This document shows, in pieces, positions 33,376 to 41,234 of a stretch of DNA of 64,000 bases. The notes beneath the pieces were generated by a model, which searched no databases, was not told where the DNA came from, and saw nothing but the letters and a program-made list of their open reading frames with translations. The stretch's first letter is position 1; the number at the start of each line of letters is the position of its first letter. This DNA comes from Alteribacillus iranensis (GTDB lineage Bacteria; Bacillota; Bacilli; Bacillales; Marinococcaceae): assembly GCF_900113025.1 (NCBI RefSeq), contig NZ_FONT01000003.1, positions 354,394 to 418,393 on the forward strand, given 5' to 3'. The position numbers and the translations under genes were made by a program.

Positions 33376-33981
33376 ATGAAAAAATTTACTGTAATGCTAT
33401 TTTTCACTGTTCTGCTGAACGTTCAAGTAACCAACACAGCAACTGCCGACACTTGGGTGAATGGTTATACACGTGATGATGGAACCTACGTGGAAGGCCA
33501 TTTTCGTAGTGATCCAGACGGGTATTTTTGGAACAATTACAGTAGTTATGGCAATGTAAATCCCTATACAGGGGAAAGGGGAACAAAACTACCTTTTGAC
33601 AACAACTATGGAAGCTTCGAATCAAGTACAAGATCCGATTGGTCGTATGATTCCTCCCGCTCCGATTACGGCAGGGAGTGGGGCTCAGAAAATGACTGGA
33701 GGTATGACTCCTATGATTCTAACTTAGATACAGACTGGGGTTATTCCAAGGATGCGGGGATACGCTCAAGTGGTGACTATCATTGGTATCACTCTGAAGG
33801 CTCCGATTGGGAGTACGACAATAATGATTCTTTGTTTGATAACGATTGGAATGACCGATACTCGGAGTCGAATGAAACCGATTGGGGATACGATTCAGAA
33901 TTTGACGTTGGCTCACACGATGATTCCTATGAGAGCACATTTGAGTCAGACTGGGGTTATGACTCGGGATATGACTGGTAG
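33376..33981 (+). CDS. Secreted low-complexity protein rich in Asp, Ser, Trp and Tyr
   Basis: 201 residues. Signal peptide MKKFTVMLFFTVLLNVQVTNT. Residues about 27-70 match a motif of small exported proteins (VNGYTRDDGTYVEGHFRSDP, then NNYSSYGNVNPYTGERGT). The rest consists of degenerate repeats built on SDWGYDS, with many Asp, Ser, Tyr and Trp and almost no hydrophobic aliphatics. GGAAGGAGGAAGC precedes the ATG, only 24 nt after hsdR, suggesting cotranscription. Function unknown; its presence directly behind a restriction operon is unexpected. Confidence 0.85.
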   Translation: MKKFTVMLFFTVLLNVQVTNTATADTWVNGYTRDDGTYVEGHFRSDPDGYFWNNYSSYGNVNPYTGERGTKLPFDNNYGSFESSTRSDWSYDSSRSDYGREWGSENDWRYDSYDSNLDTDWGYSKDAGIRSSGDYHWYHSEGSDWEYDNNDSLFDNDWNDRYSESNETDWGYDSEFDVGSHDDSYESTFESDWGYDSGYDW

Positions 33982-34221
33982 CTAGTATGTAAAAAATTCA
34001 ATCTTCATAGTCACGAAGACTTTATAAAATTGGCAGAAGCAAGAACCTAGAACTTGCGCGAAGCGCGGGAATCGATACGTACTGGACTTTTTTTTTATTA
34101 TGGAATAGGAGTTAACCTGCCCTTATAAAAATACGCTCAGGGTCTGGTTATCTCCTTTCTATTACTTAATTGGCTCTTTGAGTTACATATAAAAGGAACA
34201 AACGAGGGGAGAAGGGGAAAC

Positions 34222-34902
34222 GTGACATCATTTCAAATGTATGAATATTGGAAAATGCAAATGGACCAAGATATAGAGATGTGGGAAGGTAATTTTCTAG
34301 GTAAGCCGATGACAGAAGAGTCTATTTACTTACAACTTTCTATTTGTAATCCATATAGTAATCAGTTGGAAAGTTCGTGGGTGATTTATCCCAACGTGTA
34401 TGCTGCTTTAGGATTTATTACTTACATCTTTTTGCCAACAGCCCTAGCTGGTTTTCTGATAAGAGAACCGATGGACGCAGATTATGTTCATTGTGAAGAT
34501 TTCAAGCAGGAATTAGATCAATGGGATGAAACGAAGGTTGAAGATGGGGATGTATTTATCCCATTTTTTAAGGACATTTACGCTGATATTCACCGTTTGT
34601 GGGAGTCAAACAGTGAAGAGTGTTATGAGGGTCTTAAAAAGATAGGGGAGAAATTAAAAGCTCATCCCATGCGAGAATATGAGTATTTCCTTTTTTCAGC
34701 GTTTGATTCTCACCTGGATGTAAGTGATTACGTCATATCCAGGTACGAAGAAGATGAGATGCTGGGTTTGGAGGAGTTTGAAAAGGATTTTGGAATGAGC
34801 AAGGGCGAATGGCTTAATATCACCAAGCATGCCATGGATAATGCCTTTATGAGTCGGAAGTTTGCACAGCTCTTAACTAATAGCATTTCGCATATCATGT
34901 GA
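34222..34902 (+). CDS. Unrecognised soluble protein (226 residues)
   Basis: Starts at GTG 34222 behind AGAAGGGG. Acidic, rich in Tyr/Trp/Phe, with one hydrophobic stretch near residues 57-75 (ALGFITYIFLPTALAGFLI) that could be buried or membrane-associated. No motif recognised. 30 nt before the J-domain gene, so probably cotranscribed with it. Codon and base use resemble the rest of the island. Confidence 0.75.
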   Translation: MTSFQMYEYWKMQMDQDIEMWEGNFLGKPMTEESIYLQLSICNPYSNQLESSWVIYPNVYAALGFITYIFLPTALAGFLIREPMDADYVHCEDFKQELDQWDETKVEDGDVFIPFFKDIYADIHRLWESNSEECYEGLKKIGEKLKAHPMREYEYFLFSAFDSHLDVSDYVISRYEEDEMLGLEEFEKDFGMSKGEWLNITKHAMDNAFMSRKFAQLLTNSISHIM

Positions 34903-34932
34903 ATTGATAATTATTGAATAGGGTGAACGAAC

Positions 34933-35991
34933 ATGGATACATTTATTGATTATTACAGAGTTCTGGGTGTAACAAGGAATGCTACCAAACAAGAAATTAA
35001 GAAAGCGTATAGGGAAAAGGCGAAGCAGCACCACCCCGATACAGGAGGTAACAAGGAAGCCTTTGTTTTAATAAAAAGAGCTTTTGACACACTGGATGAT
35101 GAATGGGAAAGACGCAATTATAATGCATTATATGACATATACATGGGACAAAATTATTATCAAGAAGACAGACGTGACTACGCAAGTGTTAAAGAGAAGG
35201 AGGGTGGAGCGAAGAATAATAGGGAAAATGAACCTGACTCCCGTCATTCAAAACAATTCTCGTCAGTAAAGAAGTTTGCTTCGTGGAAAGGGGTCGCAGT
35301 GACCTCCATATTTATTAATGCTCTCCTCGTGCTCAGTTTACTATACACCGATCCAGAGGAAGAAACAGCCACTATGGAACTAAAAGAAACGCTAGCATCA
35401 GTCATATCAGAAAATGAAGAATTATTAGCCCATAATACTGCCTTAGATGAAGAGTTATATGCATTACACACGGAATATGAAACGTTAGTGGAGCAATATA
35501 ATCAAGCTGTAAAAACAGAAACCAATACAGCAACAGCTGCTGAGACTCAGGATGACATGAACCCTGAATCAGAGCCCCCATCTACTAAGCATCACGCGGA
35601 CGAAGAAGTTTCTAATGAAACAAATACAGACTTCTTTACCTTAGGATCGACAGAAGAGCACGTAAAAACGGTAATGGGGGCACCAAGTGGGATTAATAAT
35701 CATACAGGTAATTGGAGATATGAGTACTCCATCGTCCGCTTTAAGAATGGTAAAGTGTCGGGATGGACCGATATTAGTGACAATTTAAAGGTGGAGATGA
35801 AGCAAGAAAAGGAGGACGTGCATCACTTTACAACAGGGAGCACCCAACAAGATGTTATTGATGTGATGGGAACACCGACTGGGGTAGACAGTAAAACAAA
35901 TACGTGGGAGTATGATTATTCTACGATTAAATTTGAGAATGGGGAAGTAATTGGATGGTCGGATGTCAGTGATAATTTAAAGCTTAAGTAA
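34933..35991 (+). CDS. Membrane-anchored J-domain protein with two C-terminal SmpA-like repeats
   Basis: 352 residues in an unusual order. J domain at 1-70 with intact HPD (34-36) in KAKQHHPDTGG; basic linker; single transmembrane helix about 120-138; coiled-coil region about 148-193; acidic linker; then two repeats (about 235-287 and 298-350) each reading TxGSTxxxVxxVMGxPxG, then WxYxYS and FxNGxVxGWxDxSDNLK. These repeats resemble SmpA/OmlA-like lipoprotein domains. The J domain would face the cytosol and recruit Hsp70 (DnaK); the repeats would be outside. Weak GGGTG before ATG 34933. Role unknown; island location suggests a defence or envelope-quality function. Confidence 0.88.
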   Translation: MDTFIDYYRVLGVTRNATKQEIKKAYREKAKQHHPDTGGNKEAFVLIKRAFDTLDDEWERRNYNALYDIYMGQNYYQEDRRDYASVKEKEGGAKNNRENEPDSRHSKQFSSVKKFASWKGVAVTSIFINALLVLSLLYTDPEEETATMELKETLASVISENEELLAHNTALDEELYALHTEYETLVEQYNQAVKTETNTATAAETQDDMNPESEPPSTKHHADEEVSNETNTDFFTLGSTEEHVKTVMGAPSGINNHTGNWRYEYSIVRFKNGKVSGWTDISDNLKVEMKQEKEDVHHFTTGSTQQDVIDVMGTPTGVDSKTNTWEYDYSTIKFENGEVIGWSDVSDNLKLK

Positions 35992-36010
35992 GGTACTTAC
36001 TATACATCTA

Positions 36011-36739
36011 TTATTGTAACGTTAACCTCGGACCATTAATACGTAACCATTCTTTATGTGCCTCGTAATCAGGGAGGTACGTTTTAATACAAGCCCAAAA
36101 CTCCTTAGAATGATTAGGGTACATTAAATGAGAAAGTTCGTGGACAAGAATATAATCAATCACCGTCATAGGAGCCATCATAATACGCCAATTAAGGTAG
36201 ATGGCTCCTTCGTGTGTACACGTTCCCCAACGCATTTTTTGATCTTTCACTAAGAGACGGCTTGGACTTACTCCCATTCTCTCCTTGTATAATTCAAGCC
36301 TTTCTTCCACCTTTGTCTGACCGTGCTGGACATACCAATCCTTAAACAATTGATGAAGTGTCTGACGTTTCTTATCTTCTTCCAGCGTAGGAATTTGAGC
36401 ATAGAAGCGACCACGATAAAGCCGTAGAGAAGCTTTCACAGGGCTGTCTAAGGTGTCTACTTTTAATCGATAATGCCGACCAATATAGGGGAACTTCTCC
36501 CCACTCACAAACTCTTTTGGAGGAGCTGGATCTTCTATTTCATTGATTTCTTGCCACTTTGCCAATATCCAAGGAGCTTTTTTCTGTAGAGCATGCTGGA
36601 GTTGATTATCAGAAATGTGCGATGGCTTAAGGACACACACTCCGTCTTGCCAATCAACGGATATCTTGATTTCCTTGGCAGAAGAAGATATCTTCAAATC
36701 ATAGTCGATGGGAGTGGTTCCAAACTGAAATGTAGGCAA
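36011..36739 (-). CDS. M48/YgjP-like (DUF45) zinc metallopeptidase
   Basis: 242 residues. YgjP-type signature: RWGTCTHEGAIYLNWRIMMAP, then the zinc site VHELSHLMYPNHSKEFW. Cytosolic. The start is TTG 36739 with AAGGAG 10 nt upstream. Convergent with the J-domain gene, only 20 nt apart. Genes of this family are often found beside type I restriction operons, and this copy fits that pattern; the functional link is not understood. Confidence 0.9.
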   Translation of the reverse strand: MPTFQFGTTPIDYDLKISSSAKEIKISVDWQDGVCVLKPSHISDNQLQHALQKKAPWILAKWQEINEIEDPAPPKEFVSGEKFPYIGRHYRLKVDTLDSPVKASLRLYRGRFYAQIPTLEEDKKRQTLHQLFKDWYVQHGQTKVEERLELYKERMGVSPSRLLVKDQKMRWGTCTHEGAIYLNWRIMMAPMTVIDYILVHELSHLMYPNHSKEFWACIKTYLPDYEAHKEWLRINGPRLTLQ

Positions 36740-37083
36740 CGAATCGTACTCCTTTCTTTGCTGTGGTTGGTGAAAGCTGGAAATTTTATGATATATCTAC
36801 TACATTATAGCTAGCGATGTTTCTAATATTATTTCTGTACCTCTTTCAGGGCATAGACTTAAGTAGTTTTCTTAAACTTGGCCCAGCAGTTACTGTAATT
36901 CAAATCATGTACTGCTGCACTATCTTATTATAGCAGGAGAATCTATTGTTTAGTATCAAACAGAAATGTCGGAGAGAAAAATAGTATGACTGAAAAGCAG
37001 GAATAATTGCTGAAAGAATGTAAAGAAGTATTAACTAAAATATATCAGAAAAGCAAATAAGTTTTATCGAAGGGGAGAATCCA
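36740..37083. other. Divergent intergenic region, no gene
   Basis: AT-rich spacer between the divergent metallopeptidase and AlbA-type genes. It should hold both promoters; no unambiguous -35/-10 pair or hairpin was singled out. AAGGGGAG at 37070-37077 is the ribosome site of the right-hand gene. Confidence 0.5.
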
Positions 37084-38775
37084 TTGATATCAAAAGAAGG
37101 GGTTCACCATTTGTTAAATCAGTTGGAAACGAAAACGGCGGATGAGTTGGAATCACAGTTGCTGGATTTTAAACAGTGGAATAAACGAAGCCGTGACGAT
37201 AACATAAAGATGATGATTAAGATGGCCGTATGTATGGCGAACGGCGGCGGTGGAAGCGTGATTTTTGGTGTGGTCGATAACGTAAAAGGCAGAGCGAATG
37301 CAATACTTGGCGTACCAAAAGATGTTGATACTTCTATCCTCCAGAGAAGAGTCCATGAACGGACAGATCCGCATTTAACGCCACAATTTGAAGACATCTT
37401 CGTTGAAGAAGGAACCACACGCTTATTGTTAATGAATGTATTCCCGAGCAGTCCACCTTATACGACAACAGATGGATCAGCGACCATCCGACAGGGAAAA
37501 GAGTGTATTCCGCTAACAGGAACTTTGAGACGGCAAATGATGTCTACCTCGAGTGAAATGGATTTTACTGCTGAGGTAGTACAAGAAGATTGGAAGGAAC
37601 TTTTTTCCCATTCAGCAATGGAACGTGTTCGTGAAATCATGTCTAGGGAAAGGGTGGATGAGACCCTTCTCTCATTGTCGGATGAAGATTTGTTAAGATC
37701 CATTGGAGCCTTGAAGGATCGGTATTTAACTAAAGGATCGCTATTACTTGTCGGGAAACCTGAAGCTATTTCAAAGTTTATTCCACAGCACAAGTGGTCG
37801 TATAGAAAGATGATCAGTGACACAGATTATTCTCAAAGGGATGATGGAGTACATGCTATTCCAGTAGCACTATATGAGCTGGAAAGGTATATAGCAGTGG
37901 ATAACCCCATGGTAACAGTTGAAGCGGGTCTAGTACATCCAGAGTTTAGTACTTATCCTACAATTGCTTTACGGGAAGCTCTACTAAATGCTTTCGGTCA
38001 TCGAGATTATCGAATGATGGGAACAATTATGTTAAAGCAGTATAAAGATAAACTTATCTTAACAAACCCGGGTGAATTTGTGGGTGGTATTACTCCTCAA
38101 AATATTCTACATCACCCGCCAGTAGCGAGAAATAATCACTTAATGGATTTGTTAGACAGGCTAAAGTTGGTCAATCGTTCCAATCTTGGAGTTTCTAGGA
38201 TATTTCGGTCTCTTTTAATCGAGGGTAAAGAACCACCGGTTTATAGGGAGATTGGTAGCAATATTGAATTAACATTTATATCATCGCCATTAAATAAAAA
38301 TTTTAAGAACATAGTAAATCATATGTCACAGGAAAATCTCCACGTTGACGTTGATCATCTGCTTGTTCTGCAATACCTAATAAGACATGAAGAAATTGAT
38401 ACTACGATCGCTGCTGAAGTTGCACAGAGAAGTTTAGAACAAGCTAGAGAACTACTTAGTAAAATGCAGAATGAATTCCATCTCTTAGAGGCTGTTGGTC
38501 GTGGAAAAGGTCGATATTTCACCCTGTCACGTAATGCATATGAAATATTAAAGGGTGATTTGGAATACGAGCGTCAACAAAGCTTAGACAAAGAGGCAGT
38601 AAAAATTCGAGTATTATCAATACTAAAGACTGGTAGAAGTTTAACTAATAAGGAAGTACGACAATTGACTGGCATGAATCGAAAACAAGTCCATAGAATG
38701 ATACAAGAATTAAAAACTAATGGAGTACAAGTTATAGGTAAAGGAGCAGGTACTAAATATATTTATAAATCCTAA
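37084..38775 (+). CDS. AlbA_2/Schlafen-type DNA-binding protein with HATPase-like and winged-helix parts
   Basis: 563 residues, start TTG 37084 behind AAGGGGAG. N-terminal Slfn/AlbA_2 region: ESQLLDFKQWNK, then the Gly-rich ANGGGGSVIFGVVD. A middle region with ALREALLNAFGHRDY and LILTNPGEFVGG resembles the HATPase_c_4 domain of this family (N-box and G-box). The C terminus has winged-helix features (LTNKEVRQLTGMNRKQVHRMIQEL). Such proteins act as regulators or in defence islands. Immediately downstream are helically phased GGGACA repeats that may be its binding sites. Confidence 0.85.
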   Translation: MISKEGVHHLLNQLETKTADELESQLLDFKQWNKRSRDDNIKMMIKMAVCMANGGGGSVIFGVVDNVKGRANAILGVPKDVDTSILQRRVHERTDPHLTPQFEDIFVEEGTTRLLLMNVFPSSPPYTTTDGSATIRQGKECIPLTGTLRRQMMSTSSEMDFTAEVVQEDWKELFSHSAMERVREIMSRERVDETLLSLSDEDLLRSIGALKDRYLTKGSLLLVGKPEAISKFIPQHKWSYRKMISDTDYSQRDDGVHAIPVALYELERYIAVDNPMVTVEAGLVHPEFSTYPTIALREALLNAFGHRDYRMMGTIMLKQYKDKLILTNPGEFVGGITPQNILHHPPVARNNHLMDLLDRLKLVNRSNLGVSRIFRSLLIEGKEPPVYREIGSNIELTFISSPLNKNFKNIVNHMSQENLHVDVDHLLVLQYLIRHEEIDTTIAAEVAQRSLEQARELLSKMQNEFHLLEAVGRGKGRYFTLSRNAYEILKGDLEYERQQSLDKEAVKIRVLSILKTGRSLTNKEVRQLTGMNRKQVHRMIQELKTNGVQVIGKGAGTKYIYKS

Positions 38776-38779
38776 AATC

Positions 38780-38901
38780 GGGACAAAATGGGACATAGAT
38801 GTAAAATCATAATGAAAATGCATCCCTTGTTATAACAGAACAGATAAGGTTCACACTTAAATCGGGACAGAATTGGGACATAATCGGGACAAAATGGGAC
38901 A
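38780..38901. repeat. Helically phased GGGACA repeats
   Basis: GGGACA begins at 38780, 38790, 38864, 38875, 38886 and 38896, i.e. 10 or 11 bp apart within two groups, linked by the AAAT/TAAT-type spacer. One helical turn of spacing places all copies of a group on the same DNA face, as for a multimeric DNA-binding protein. Confidence 0.8.
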
Positions 38902-38942
38902 TGGTTGTTAAAGGTGATTTCATTCTGTAACATGTCATGAAA

Positions 38943-38971
38943 TTGCTATTTAGCTACAGTCCTGTTATAAT
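38943..38971 (+). promoter_or_regulatory. SigA-type promoter of an ncRNA candidate
   Basis: TTGCTA (38943-38948), spacer of exactly 17, perfect TATAAT (38966-38971). No gene longer than about 28 codons follows before a terminator at 39214-39241. Confidence 0.65.
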
Positions 38972-38977
38972 TAAACA

Positions 38978-39241
38978 AGATGCTTACCGAATCAACTTGA
39001 AAATATCATGAATGACATAAATTATCTGGCGTTCTTACGTTTTAGTAAGGACTTAATCACACTGGAACGGCTTCGGAGCCGTAAGGATGTATGAGAGGTA
39101 GGGCATACGTCGTTTAGGTTTTTATAAAATTAGGTTGGGACACAGCCGCGGCAATTCATCTAGAGATTCATCATAATAACAAGTTGCTTATATATTCGTC
39201 TAGTATTTTACAAAGTCATCATCGGTATGGTGGCTTTTTTG
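38978..39241 (+). ncRNA. Candidate structured RNA or tiny-peptide transcript (about 264 nt)
   Basis: Promoter at 38943-38971 and intrinsic terminator at 39214-39241 define a short unit. Inside are successive hairpins: CTTAC/GTAAG (about 39034-39055), CGGCTTCGGAGCCG (about 39068-39081) and GTATG/CATAC (about 39089-39107). The only frame is a 28-codon one starting MNDINYLAFLRFSKDL without a clear ribosome site. Could be a small regulatory RNA, or a leftover of a lost gene. Confidence 0.4.
39214..39241 (+). terminator. Rho-independent terminator
   Basis: AGTCATCAT pairs with ATGGTGGCT around CGGT, nine pairs including G-U, then TTTTTT. Confidence 0.85.
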
Positions 39242-39360
39242 TTGTTTGAAGTAAATGAGACGAGAAGGCATAACAATAATAGGCTTAATATGTTTGTTTT
39301 CACTTAGGATTTGGTTTAATTTTGATGATACGGAAAATGAAATAAGCACGGAGGGATCAT

Positions 39361-39405
39361 ATGGAAGATAACATTTTTGAAGAGACGGCGAATACATATG
39401 ATTGA
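39361..39405 (+). pseudogene. Truncated start of a SAM-methyltransferase-like gene
   Basis: GGAGGGATCAT precedes an ATG that reads MEDNIFEETANTYD then TGA. The peptide looks like the first residues of class I methyltransferases (FDExAxTYD), but nothing after the stop continues the family. Likely the stump of a deleted gene at the island edge. Confidence 0.35.
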
Positions 39406-39475
39406 AGAAATTTCCTCTTTCTAGCTTCCTAGTTGGTATCACTTGGTATAAGCTGATGGTAAAGGGGGGAGACAA

Positions 39476-39757
39476 ATGAATATAAAAGTAACATTGTTTG
39501 AGGACCCGTCTTACACGAATTATTCCTTTGAAACAGAGCTGAAATCAGAATTGGAGAAAGTCGGTCGCCGTGTGACAGCCGTGGAGAGCTGGCAAACGAG
39601 AGAAAGAGTTGGTTTTAGAAAGAAAAACATGATCGTGGTGGACGTGAGTGTGGATGGATTAGCCATAGAAGACCCGGACGAATTTAACGATACGATCGCA
39701 AAAGCGGTAACACAGGCTGCTGAGAATTTATCTTTTGAGGTGTATGGCATAGAATAG
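39476..39757 (+). CDS. Small soluble protein, function unknown
   Basis: 93 residues starting MNIKVTLFEDPSYTNYSFET, with alternating charged and hydrophobic residues consistent with an alpha/beta fold (NMIVVDVSVDGLAIEDPDEF). No signal peptide. GGGGGGAG precedes ATG 39476 and a terminator follows. Monocistronic. Not recognised. Confidence 0.7.
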   Translation: MNIKVTLFEDPSYTNYSFETELKSELEKVGRRVTAVESWQTRERVGFRKKNMIVVDVSVDGLAIEDPDEFNDTIAKAVTQAAENLSFEVYGIE

Positions 39758-39790
39758 ACCGCCCTTCTTTTCAGAGGAGCGGTCTTTTTC
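39756..39790 (+). terminator. Rho-independent terminator
   Basis: AGACCGC (39756-39762) pairs with GCGGTCT (39779-39785), then TTTTT. Confidence 0.85.
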
Positions 39791-39806
39791 CTAGTTCGAT
39801 GTTTAG

Positions 39807-40076
39807 TTACAGGTGTTGCAAGTCATCATTCAACTGTTTGGCGACGTTTTTAAAATACAGGTAGAACCCCGACCATATGACAGCGTAAATGAGAAGAAAC
39901 AGAACCACGGCAATCAGAATGCTTGGCACGTTGAAAGGAATCCATCCGATGCCGAGCGATAACGGGAAATACAGGAGGACAACCGTTATGAAATGCAAAG
40001 CGGTCTGCTGGCTAAGTCGGAGGTTTTTCAATTCGAAATATAAAGGAGACGCGGAGAAAAACCAGCCGCAAAACAT
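39807..40076 (-). pseudogene. DUF3021-type membrane protein, N-terminally truncated
   Basis: The 89 readable residues match the second half of DUF3021 proteins: SPLYFELKNLRLSQQTALHF, two hydrophobic helices, then SGFYLYFKNVAKQLNDDL. Family members are about 130 residues with two extra N-terminal helices; here an in-frame stop lies 12 codons before ATG 40076, and only GGAGCG directly before that ATG could serve as ribosome site. Probably a 5'-truncated gene, perhaps still translated. The gene at 40113-40469 lies just upstream in the same direction. Confidence 0.5.
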
Positions 40077-40112
40077 CGCTCCGAGTGAATTTCTTGGTAG
40101 TGATACGGAGGG

Positions 40113-40469
40113 TTAGGTAGTCTTTCGTAACCAACGGTAAATCGTTCGTATCACGAGAAGAAGAATGCCGAGAGGAGCTAAGAAAAAACTGAACAGAAAG
40201 ATAACGAAATGAATGATGTAGTGAAGTTGGTTGAGAAATAAGGATATCACGGATTCTTGTTCGATCCACTGTCTTACCCGAAACCCCAACAACAAGTCAT
40301 ATGGAATTCTGGCAAACGGGTACAAGACAAACGACACAATAATGAGAGGAACATAGTTGGTGTCTTTCGACAAATAGAAGATAAGGAGGGCAACGATAGC
40401 TAAAAAAATTCCGAAGAGATAGGCCTTTCGAAAGTATTCTTTATCGATGGTTCGCTTGATTTTGCTCAT
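40113..40469 (-). CDS. Small polytopic membrane protein
   Basis: 118 residues with three to four hydrophobic segments: FGIFLAIVALLIFYLS, VPLIIVSFVLYPFA and the long HFVIFLFSFFLAPLGILLLVI near the C terminus; basic ends. GGAGAGGAATG precedes ATG 40469. Upstream of the truncated DUF3021 gene by 37 nt. Not recognised. Confidence 0.7.
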   Translation of the reverse strand: MSKIKRTIDKEYFRKAYLFGIFLAIVALLIFYLSKDTNYVPLIIVSFVLYPFARIPYDLLLGFRVRQWIEQESVISLFLNQLHYIIHFVIFLFSFFLAPLGILLLVIRTIYRWLRKTT

Positions 40470-40704
40470 TATTCATTCCTCTCCAAACTACATGTTTAAA
40501 AGATTTCTCAGGGATATTATCCTTGAAATGGAATAGGTTGGCAACTATCATCCTAAGGAGAAATGCTAGTCTCTATTCGTTAAAACACCCACAAAACTGC
40601 CAAATTACGATAACATAGTCAGAAGGGGATAAACTAAAAAAAGAAAACGCGGCAGGCAACGCTTGTATTCAAATAAAACGTTTGTAGTTAGGATGGTTTA
40701 TGTA

Positions 40705-41163
40705 ATGAAGAGAAACACATGTTGGTGGCTTATTGTTTTTTGTACAGTTGTGTTAGTTGGTTGCGGCCAAGTCGAAGAAGATTTCAATGATTACTTGCTT
40801 TTAACGGGAGAAAGTGACTCCTGGGAGCTGTCAGGCTATGAAGTAGAGATCACGTCAGAGACATTTAAGGCTGGAAATGGAACGCTACATATGAAAAATG
40901 AAACGGATGAGGCCAGCGACTTTTTTCATTTTGAAACCCATGTAGTGATGAATGGGGAAGACACCGTCGTTCATTCGGGATCGGTATCCGGGCCTGGCGT
41001 GGATATCTCGGAAGAAACGACCGGCGCAATCGAAAGCGGTGCGTATCTCGATGAAAATGGGGAGGCCCTTACCCGCGAGGACATCGCTGACATATACATG
41101 ATCGTCGAGTGGTGGGATCCGGCAGCAGAAGAAAACGTCCATGAGAACATAGAGTTATATTAG
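40705..41163 (+). CDS. Lipoprotein, function unknown
   Basis: 152 residues. Signal peptide with lipobox VLVGC (Cys about residue 21) in MKRNTCWWLIVFCTVVLVGC, so it should be lipid-anchored outside the cell. The mature part is acidic and beta-rich, with a possible Ig-like fold (FEVEITSETFKAGNGTLHM-like wording, ending DIYMIVEWWDP). ATG 40705 has AGGATG upstream; the frame is open 14 codons earlier without a ribosome site. Shares a bidirectional terminator with the anti-sigma gene. Confidence 0.75.
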   Translation: MKRNTCWWLIVFCTVVLVGCGQVEEDFNDYLLLTGESDSWELSGYEVEITSETFKAGNGTLHMKNETDEASDFFHFETHVVMNGEDTVVHSGSVSGPGVDISEETTGAIESGAYLDENGEALTREDIADIYMIVEWWDPAAEENVHENIELY

Positions 41164-41188
41164 AAATAATCATTTTACATGTCAGAGT

Positions 41189-41224
41189 AAGGACGCCACC
41201 CCAAGCAGGAATGCGTCCTTATTT
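41189..41224. terminator. Bidirectional terminator
   Basis: AAGGACGC (41189-41196) pairs with GCGTCCTT (41213-41220); lies between the convergent lipoprotein and anti-sigma genes. Confidence 0.7.
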
Positions 41225-41234
41225 CATATACCTG

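Noticed and set aside
38776-38910. C-terminal continuation of the AlbA/HATPase protein through the GGGACA repeats
   Set aside because: Stops occur in every frame and the 10-11 bp spacing does not keep a reading frame, so the repeats are more likely DNA sites than coding.
27238-39475. Direct repeat of the tRNA-Val 3' end as an attachment site on the right side of the island
   Set aside because: Only short matches such as GGGACA were found; no repeat longer than about 8 bases of the tRNA end could be identified.
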